Positions 1-5,666 of a stretch of DNA of 8,831 nt are shown here, one piece after another. The notes beneath the pieces are model-generated. The model saw only the letters and a list, made by a program, of their open reading frames with translations, was not told where the DNA came from and searched no databases. The position numbers and the translations under genes are program-made. Each line of letters opens with the position of its first letter. The first letter of the stretch is position 1. This stretch comes from DATEMK01 sp035275625 (GTDB lineage: Bacteria; Bacteroidota; Bacteroidia; AKYH767-A; OLB10), in the NCBI GenBank assembly GCA_035275625.1, contig DATEMK010000584.1, positions 1 to 8,831 of the forward strand. The letters are read 5' to 3'.

Positions 1-692
1 GCAAAAAATGGGCTAACCAATAGAAGAAGAGACTTTAAAATATTCCGGGAAATTGTTTTTGAAACCGCTTCACCCACAGAATTTACCTGCAGCTTCTGGT
101 AAATTCTCCGGATGTGCGAATGTACAGTTTCATAGCTGATATTGAGTTCATCAGCAATCATTTTATAGGATTTGCCTTTTACCAAAAGCTGGAGCACATC
201 TTTTTCACGGCTGCTCAGGTTGTAGTCTTCTCCCTTTGATTGTGCAGGCTGAACGCGTGCAAACTGATTCAATACTTTACGTGCAATAACAGGAGTCATA
301 GGTGCGCCACCGTTATATGCCTCATTAATATATTGGATGAGGGATTCCATGTTTGCATTTTTTAATACGTAACCGTTGGCACCTGCACAAATCGAATCAA
401 AAACTTTTTCATCATCCTCAAATCCCGTAAGCATTAGTACAGGCAAATGAGGAAATACAGTACGCAACTGTTTAACGGCTTCAATTCCATTCAGCGAAGG
501 CATATCAATGTCCATTAAAACCACGTCCGGTTTGGTCAGCTCTATTTGTTCCATCATGTTTTTGCACGATTCAAAAGAAGCAGTGAGCTGCATGTTTTCA
601 GTGGTAGATAACAGCATCGCCACCGATTCGCGTACGTTTTTATTATCATCAAAGATGATAACGCGCAATGTTTTATTAGTTATTAAATTCAT
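1..692 (-). CDS. NarL/LuxR-family response regulator, C-terminus cut by window edge
   Basis: This is the cytoplasmic output half of a two-component system: it accepts a phosphoryl group on an aspartate and then binds DNA to control transcription. The frame is open from the ATG at 692 to the window edge, giving 230 complete codons and no stop. An in-frame TAA lies seven codons upstream, so this ATG is the first possible start. The receiver domain covers roughly residues 8-125: acidic pair D15/D16, phospho-acceptor D61 in VVLMDIDMP, switch T89 and conserved K111. After a linker, a LuxR/GerE helix-turn-helix spans about 158-212 (LSSREKDVLQLL, then the recognition-helix region ISYETVHSHIRRIYQKL). 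The partner is almost certainly the histidine kinase encoded 58 bp upstream in the same direction, probably in one operon. The visible protein already runs about 15 residues past the usual end of the family, with a hydrophobic tail (LKSLLLLVSPFF). Family assignment is firm; the target genes are unknown. Confidence 0.95.
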   Translation of the reverse strand, partial: MNLITNKTLRVIIFDDNKNVRESVAMLLSTTENMQLTASFESCKNMMEQIELTKPDVVLMDIDMPSLNGIEAVKQLRTVFPHLPVLMLTGFEDDEKVFDSICAGANGYVLKNANMESLIQYINEAYNGGAPMTPVIARKVLNQFARVQPAQSKGEDYNLSSREKDVLQLLVKGKSYKMIADELNISYETVHSHIRRIYQKLQVNSVGEAVSKTISRNILKSLLLLVSPFF

Positions 693-750
693 GCTGCAAA
701 AATCAGCTTATTTAATGTTGTTATCAATCACCAATTCTGGTTAACTTAAA

Positions 751-3700
751 TCAAACTTCGAAATCAATAATTGTTCCCTGTCCCGGTTGTGATGTGATTT
801 GAAACGTTCCGTTGATCTCCTCAGCACGGGATTTCATATTTTTTATCCCGTTGCCGCCTAACTCCCCTCTCTTTTGGAGAGGGGTTGGGGGTGAGGTATC
901 AAAACCTTTTCCATTATCGGAAATTCTTATCCGAAGCTTACCCGCATTTTTTTTAACTTCAATATTCACATCGGTGCAGTTTGCATATTTGATGATATTG
1001 TGCAAAGCTTCTTTATAAACAAGGAAAATATTTTTCCGTTGTGTCATTTCAAGCTTGGTATCACCGATGGATTCATCATAATCAATATTAAATTGGATCC
1101 CGGCAGCGCCCAAAAGTGAAGCCGCATAACTTTCCATCCTTAAGACTAAATTTTTTACAGAGTCATTGGATGCTTTAACCGCCCACACAGCATCACCGGT
1201 TTTCTCAATAATTTCGCCTGATGAACTTTCAATTTTTTCTAAAATGGTTTTGACTGATTCGGAGTTTTCCCCGTTGAGTTTTTTGTTTGCTATCTGGCTG
1301 TACAGGTGAATGCTTCCTATTGTTGAACCAATGTCATCATGCAAATCGCGCGCAATTTTATTACGCACTTCCTGTAATTTTAAAATCTGGCGAATGCGAT
1401 AACGGTACAAAACATAAATTGATGCAGCTGTCGTTATGATCACCAAAATATAAAACCAGTAAGTCTTATAAAATGGCGGGGTTATAATTACCGGGAATTC
1501 ATAAATAGTACTTTCAACACCATCGCTGTTAATGGCTTTAATTTTCAAAGTGAAATTACCTGCAGGTAAATTAGTATAAGTAATCAAGGGGTTGGTTTGA
1601 TTGCTTCGCCAGTCATGGTCAATGCCTTCAAGCAAGTATAGATAGGTGGTTTGCCCGTTATCGGAAAAACTATTTGCAGCAATGTTGAACTTCAGAAAAT
1701 TTTGTGTGTAGTTTAATTTCAATTCACTCATCAACAATGAATCAGAAGGCGTATCCATAATCCACAACCGTGTGATGCTTACAACCGGTTTTTCTTTGTT
1801 CGAAACAATCTCTGAAGGATGAAATGAAACGAAGCCGCCATCAAAACCAACACTCATTTCATCCTGCGGTATTGAATTGTCATTCCGAAAAAAATATCCG
1901 TTGATATTTTCTGAAACCCCGCTTTGCGTGTCAAACAATTTGTAGCGATTACCCTTCACGTTATAATTCAACAAGCCGGTTGAGGTTACCATCCACAGGT
2001 TTTCATTTTTATCTTTTGCAAGCCCCTGCAATGATTTGATTTGATTTGCATACGATTTAAATGCTACGGAATCATTCTCCGGAAAAAACTTCAGCAAGCC
2101 ATATCCCTGGGTGGTAATCCAAAATGAGCCATCTGTATTTTCATTCATATCATAAATATTGTTCACCATCTTTACCTCTTTTGTTTCATGAGAAATCCAG
2201 TCTTTTGATGTGACATAAATCACTCTTACAATAGTATCGGCAAGTGGAAATTTATCAAATGAAACTTGCGGAGGAATAATAACTTTATTTATGCCATGGG
2301 TAGCCCCACATATCCAGAAATTATTTTTCGAATCGAAGAGAATTTTCCTTGACAAATTATCAATGTATGTTTTTTTGACTGCAGTATCCTTCAATATGAA
2401 AAAAGTATTTTGTCCTGCCGGGTCTGACAACTGAATATAATGACCATAAAGCGATGCTGCAATCAGCGGATAATTATTGTGTGAAATTTTTGTAATCGAA
2501 TTTACACGCGATGCACCTATAAAAAAAATTCGATTCTTTCTTGCTGAGGCACTCACTTTCGGAAGAATTAATTCAAGTTTATTTGTGTCAAGAAAAAACA
2601 ATGAGCGATTAGTGCCTATATATACGGTATTTTGTTCATCAACAAAAATGCTTGTTAATTCCTGGCGCTCATCACGATAATAGAAATCCTTATGTGAATA
2701 GTTTGCATCATGCGAATTTTTGTAAAACAATCCGCAATTGGTAACAATAAATTCTTTACCACCATCCAGAACGATTCTGTCATTCACTTTGCATGAATTA
2801 AAACCCCTGGGCACCGGCAGCCTTGTTATCTCAAACTGGTTTTGCAGGGGGTCGTAAACAAAGAGTCCCGTTTCCGTTGCTATCCATATACGGTTATGAT
2901 TGTCGCGATAGAGGTTATTTACTCTTGAGGTAACAGGGGTTGAGAGTTTAATGTCAGTTGTAAATGATTTTGTTTTCAAATCAAAAAAAAGAATGCCGGA
3001 AGATTTTGTTCCGCACCATAAAACTTTGTTTCCATCTTCCTCCAGGCTGATGATTTCTTCACCCGACAGTTTCAACTTGTTAGTGCCATCAAAAAAATAA
3101 GTTGCAATTCGCTTTGCGTTTGCATCAAACTGGTGCAACCCATTATCCCATGCACCACACCACAAATGTGCATCACTCGCAAGAGTGATTTTATTAATAG
3201 TCATGGCAGTGTCCATAAGCGGGGTGCGAAATTTGCCCACCTTTCCTAATCGCTTGAGCGACTCTATGATACCGGCAAAGTAAGGTATGGTGTCATACAC
3301 AAGCACATCGTAATAAGTATTAGTGGAAATCCGCTTTTGTTTTTTGTCAGTAGATTTTGTTTTTAAATCGAAAATCTGCAGGCCGGCATTATTCTGGGCA
3401 ATCCAAAGACAGTTCCTCCTTTTGTCAAAAGCAATATCGTTGATGTTATCCGTTACTAATTCAGAGTTTGATTTATTATACCATTTGAATTTTTGCGTTC
3501 TGAAATTGTAGCTGCAAAAACCTGATGATGCCGTTCCAATCCAGAGCAATGAATCGTTGTCAATTTCCAGGCATGAAATGATGTTGCCGCAAACGGAGTT
3601 GCTGTCATTATCGTTGTATTTGTAAACATAAAAATCCCGGCCATCATACCGGTTCAAACCATCCTTGGTACCAATCCACAGAAAACCAAGATTATCCCTG

Positions 3701-3837
3701 AGCATGCAGGTAACCTGGTTGTCAGAGAGTCCCTCAGAAGTGGTAATATGTTTTAAAACAATTGTTTTTTCCTGTGCAGATGCAAGGATACTCCCAAAAG
3801 CAAAAAAAACAGGCAGAAAAAAATTAATTCGTAACAT
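751..3837 (-). CDS. Hybrid-length sensor histidine kinase with periplasmic propeller and Y_Y_Y domain (no receiver domain)
   Basis: This is a membrane sensor kinase of 1028 residues. Residues 1-21 form a signal peptide ending in ASAQ. Residues ~28-690 carry ten or more propeller-type (Reg_prop) repeats, each with an LWIGT-like core followed by a GL..YD/FD strand; the first is GFLWIGTKDGLNRYDG. A Y_Y_Y domain lies at ~720-785 and a single transmembrane helix at ~793-813. The HisKA_3 dimerisation domain has H-box ARDLHDDIGS with phospho-acceptor H833. The HATPase_c domain has N-box KEALHNIIKYA (N947), G1 box DNGKGFD (974-980) and G2 box GNG (995-997). So the sensor is periplasmic and the catalytic part cytoplasmic. 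Unlike the related hybrid regulators of gut Bacteroides it has no receiver or AraC domain; a separate response regulator follows 58 bp downstream. Residues ~981-993 are an in-frame repeat insertion between the G1 and G2 boxes. The ligand cannot be predicted. A poor promoter-like match (TTTT, 19 nt, TAAATTG) lies upstream of the start. Confidence 0.95.
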   Translation of the reverse strand: MLRINFFLPVFFAFGSILASAQEKTIVLKHITTSEGLSDNQVTCMLRDNLGFLWIGTKDGLNRYDGRDFYVYKYNDNDSNSVCGNIISCLEIDNDSLLWIGTASSGFCSYNFRTQKFKWYNKSNSELVTDNINDIAFDKRRNCLWIAQNNAGLQIFDLKTKSTDKKQKRISTNTYYDVLVYDTIPYFAGIIESLKRLGKVGKFRTPLMDTAMTINKITLASDAHLWCGAWDNGLHQFDANAKRIATYFFDGTNKLKLSGEEIISLEEDGNKVLWCGTKSSGILFFDLKTKSFTTDIKLSTPVTSRVNNLYRDNHNRIWIATETGLFVYDPLQNQFEITRLPVPRGFNSCKVNDRIVLDGGKEFIVTNCGLFYKNSHDANYSHKDFYYRDERQELTSIFVDEQNTVYIGTNRSLFFLDTNKLELILPKVSASARKNRIFFIGASRVNSITKISHNNYPLIAASLYGHYIQLSDPAGQNTFFILKDTAVKKTYIDNLSRKILFDSKNNFWICGATHGINKVIIPPQVSFDKFPLADTIVRVIYVTSKDWISHETKEVKMVNNIYDMNENTDGSFWITTQGYGLLKFFPENDSVAFKSYANQIKSLQGLAKDKNENLWMVTSTGLLNYNVKGNRYKLFDTQSGVSENINGYFFRNDNSIPQDEMSVGFDGGFVSFHPSEIVSNKEKPVVSITRLWIMDTPSDSLLMSELKLNYTQNFLKFNIAANSFSDNGQTTYLYLLEGIDHDWRSNQTNPLITYTNLPAGNFTLKIKAINSDGVESTIYEFPVIITPPFYKTYWFYILVIITTAASIYVLYRYRIRQILKLQEVRNKIARDLHDDIGSTIGSIHLYSQIANKKLNGENSESVKTILEKIESSSGEIIEKTGDAVWAVKASNDSVKNLVLRMESYAASLLGAAGIQFNIDYDESIGDTKLEMTQRKNIFLVYKEALHNIIKYANCTDVNIEVKKNAGKLRIRISDNGKGFDTSPPTPLQKRGELGGNGIKNMKSRAEEINGTFQITSQPGQGTIIDFEV
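859..897 (-). repeat. Short hairpin-forming interspersed repeat inserted in frame in the kinase gene
   Basis: On the plus strand, CCCCTCTC (864-871) and GAGAGGGG (877-884) form a perfect 8-bp stem around a 5-base loop. A G-rich arm (885-897) follows. The 39 bases equal 13 codons and encode TSPPTPLQKRGEL on the minus strand, between the G1 box (DNGKGFD) and the G2 box (GNG) of the ATPase domain. Related kinases usually have only a few variable residues here. From memory, the peptide SPPTPLQKRGE recurs in many unrelated proteins of Bacteroidota and cyanobacteria, which marks it as a mobile or amplified short repeat rather than part of the domain. The exact boundaries are inferred from where kinase homology stops and resumes. 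Confidence 0.7.
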
Positions 3838-3899
3838 TAAAATGAAATAATAAGGGATGCAATTTATGGATAATAAATCAGGTTGAAAAGAATGGCATT

Positions 3900-4052
3900 A
3901 TGTTTAAAAGCAAAGCCCTGAAAATGATTTTGCAGCAGCCTTTTACCAATCGCCAGCAGGTAGTGGATCTTTCAGGACATTCACGCGGAATTTACACTCT
4001 TAAAATTGTTCAGGAAAAAAAGGTGAGTGTATTCAAATTAGCCGTGGAATGA
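3900..4052 (+). pseudogene. Orphan C-terminal fragment of a T9SS type A sorting domain
   Basis: This is a 50-codon plus-strand frame ending in TGA. Its C-terminal part, QVVDLSGHSRGIYTLKIVQ and then a lysine-rich strand and FKLAVE, matches the last beta-strands of the T9SS type A sorting domain: a DLS turn, the GIY.LKI strand, a short charged loop, then a final K-hydrophobic strand ending in VE. That domain normally ends a long secreted protein and directs it through the outer membrane. Here there is no YPNP-type start of the domain, no passenger and no signal peptide. The frame is open only back to 3846, just beyond a TGA at 3843-3845, and the divergent kinase gene begins at 3837. I infer that it is the relic of a secreted-protein gene whose 5' part was lost by deletion or rearrangement. 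The ATG at 3900 is probably just an internal methionine, and expression is doubtful. Confidence 0.65.
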
Positions 4053-4062
4053 AATAACTGAA

Positions 4063-4077
4063 CGGAAAACTTTTCCG
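4063..4077. terminator. Short inverted repeat between convergent ends, possible weak terminator
   Basis: CGGAAAA and TTTTCCG form a perfect 7-base inverted repeat around a single C, so a real hairpin would have about 5 pairs. It lies 11 bp past the stop of the orphan T9SS fragment and 11 bp past the stop of the CreD gene on the other strand. That is where a bidirectional terminator would be expected. However, the stem is short and AT-rich, and there is no clean T tract on either side. The terminator role is therefore only a guess from position. Confidence 0.25.
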
Positions 4078-4088
4078 CGAATTAAAAA

Positions 4089-5468
4089 CTAATCACTTTT
4101 CTTCCGGATAAACTGGCTGCTGTTATACCAGTCAATGTTGCGCGTAACAATCATAACAATAGCTAACGCGATAAGCAAGCCGATGCTTCCCACGAGCAAC
4201 GCCACATCTTCCAGCTGAATAATTGTAAAAATAAATCCATACAGGATAACCATAATTGCAGAAAGCAGCCCCGAAAGTTTCCTGTTTTTAAAAGTTCCCT
4301 GCGCATAGAAAGTTATCAAAGCAATAATTGCTGTTGAAGAAATTAAATATGAAAATCCGAAATTAATATGCTCGGATAAAGAAATGAGGAGCGCATAGAA
4401 AATGCATAAGGCAAAGCCAACCAGTATATATTGAATCGGGTGGATGCGTACTTTATTTATGATCTGTATGAAAAAGAATACCATGAAAGTGAGGGAAATA
4501 AACAGCACGGCATATTTTGCCGCACGCATGCTTTTCTGATACTGGTCAACAGGCATCATCAATGTTACGCCAAAAGCGGATTCTGCAATGCCCGGGGTGG
4601 TTCCGGCAAACTGCTGGGGATAGCTGCGGTTCAGGTTCAGAATATTCCAGTGCGCCTGGAATCCGCTTTTGTCAATCTTTCTGTCATCGGGAAGAAAGGC
4701 GCCATCGAAACTGGGCGTATGCCAGGGTGATATAAGGCGCACATCGGTTTCCTTACCGAGCGGAACAAAATTGAGGTTGGTGCTTCCGTTGAATTTTAAC
4801 CTGATGTTAAAGTTGTAGGTTTTATTTTGCACGGTATCTGCAGGCAGCACTTCTACGGGAACACTTATTCCCGAAGCTATCACATCGCGGGTATTCATGC
4901 CGGGACTGAAAAGCCCGGGTTTGTTATTCCATAAAAGTTTTACTCCTTCCTGTATTCCGCGAAGGTCTGTGATGCCGGTCGCAATAAATGCTTCGTTCCA
5001 TCTTAGATTATTTTTTATGTCAGGATCATTCAGCACCGGCTGTGAAAAAATACCGCTCATTTCAATTTCAGAGGAATAAACAATGGCTTCAAAGATGCCG
5101 CGGTAACGCACTTCGGGGTTTACTGTCCCGGTGATGCTGAGTCTGTCAGGCAGGAAATGATAATAATGAATAGCGGTGGTGAGCCTGTATTGGCTGGCTT
5201 CATTTTTATCGTATATTTTGCTGAACACATTGTATGGAATGGTGAGAACGGGTCCGGTGATGCTTTGTGCATATCCCCATTTTGCAGTTATTTCATTTTG
5301 TGCTTCCCGCTGCCTGCCTTCTCTTTCCCGGATGAGGCTTTCAATCATGTTTACCGGAACCAGCATAATGAGCAGGAGAATTCCGATGGTAAAAAGGCGC
5401 AGTGTAATTGAATTACGAATCCAATTGGATGCTTTTTCGAAAAAGGTTAGTTCTTTTTTATCTTCCAT
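4089..5468 (-). CDS. creD: CreD-family inner membrane protein
   Basis: This is a 459-residue membrane protein, close to the usual ~450 of the CreD family. The N-terminus has the family layout: a short cytoplasmic stretch, a first transmembrane helix at ~23-43 (LFTIGILLLIMLVPVNMI), and directly after it the charged signature LIREREGRQREA, followed by KWGYAQSITGPVLTIPY. A periplasmic domain of about 260 residues follows. Five closely spaced helices then lie at ~319-337, 345-365, 371-392, 398-418 and 423-442, ending in a charged tail. In enterobacteria CreD is controlled by the CreBC two-component system and its loss or overexpression alters envelope behaviour; its biochemical role is unknown. 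No creB or creC homologue adjoins it here, and the two-component system to its left is of another type. The gene is probably transcribed alone: the next gene upstream on this strand ends 198 bp away. No clear ribosome-binding site precedes the ATG. Confidence 0.92.
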   Translation of the reverse strand: MEDKKELTFFEKASNWIRNSITLRLFTIGILLLIMLVPVNMIESLIREREGRQREAQNEITAKWGYAQSITGPVLTIPYNVFSKIYDKNEASQYRLTTAIHYYHFLPDRLSITGTVNPEVRYRGIFEAIVYSSEIEMSGIFSQPVLNDPDIKNNLRWNEAFIATGITDLRGIQEGVKLLWNNKPGLFSPGMNTRDVIASGISVPVEVLPADTVQNKTYNFNIRLKFNGSTNLNFVPLGKETDVRLISPWHTPSFDGAFLPDDRKIDKSGFQAHWNILNLNRSYPQQFAGTTPGIAESAFGVTLMMPVDQYQKSMRAAKYAVLFISLTFMVFFFIQIINKVRIHPIQYILVGFALCIFYALLISLSEHINFGFSYLISSTAIIALITFYAQGTFKNRKLSGLLSAIMVILYGFIFTIIQLEDVALLVGSIGLLIALAIVMIVTRNIDWYNSSQFIRKKSD

Positions 5469-5666
5469 AAAAAAATGTTTTAGATTTCCATAGTAACGGA
5501 ATAACCCTTAAAAATATTCTCTGAAAAAAGTTAATTACATGTTAAAGTTTTTGCTGTTTGGGCTTTGATACGAAGATGCATGATTTAAAGGGACAGTGCA
5601 AGACAATACATAACTTATCTGCCAGATTTAAAACAGAAAATGAACCCTGCAAAAAAAACAAAAATT
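5469..5666. other. Intergenic gap between the secreted-protein gene and the CreD gene
   Basis: These 198 bp must hold the 3' end signals of the gene to the right and the promoter of the CreD gene. On the minus strand the DNA just after the secreted protein's stop is T-rich (a run of eight T at 5651-5658, read as A on the plus strand) but has no GC-rich stem before it. No convincing TTTG / TAnnTTTG pair is seen upstream of the CreD gene, and no open frame, repeat or RNA gene is recognised. Confidence 0.5.

Noticed and set aside
508..744. Plus-strand open frame of 78 codons starting inside the response regulator
   Set aside because: It overlaps the receiver domain with its conserved D61 and D15/D16 on the other strand, and the encoded peptide has no recognisable feature.
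3838..3899. Promoter for the kinase gene (TTTT, 19 nt, TAAATTG on the minus strand)
   Set aside because: The -7 match is poor (TAAATTGC against TAnnTTTG), and such partial matches are expected by chance in AT-rich DNA.
4431..4735. Two overlapping plus-strand open frames of 72-99 codons inside the CreD gene
   Set aside because: They are antisense to a well-supported CreD coding region, have no start context or recognisable domain, and their compositions look like a reverse-frame shadow.
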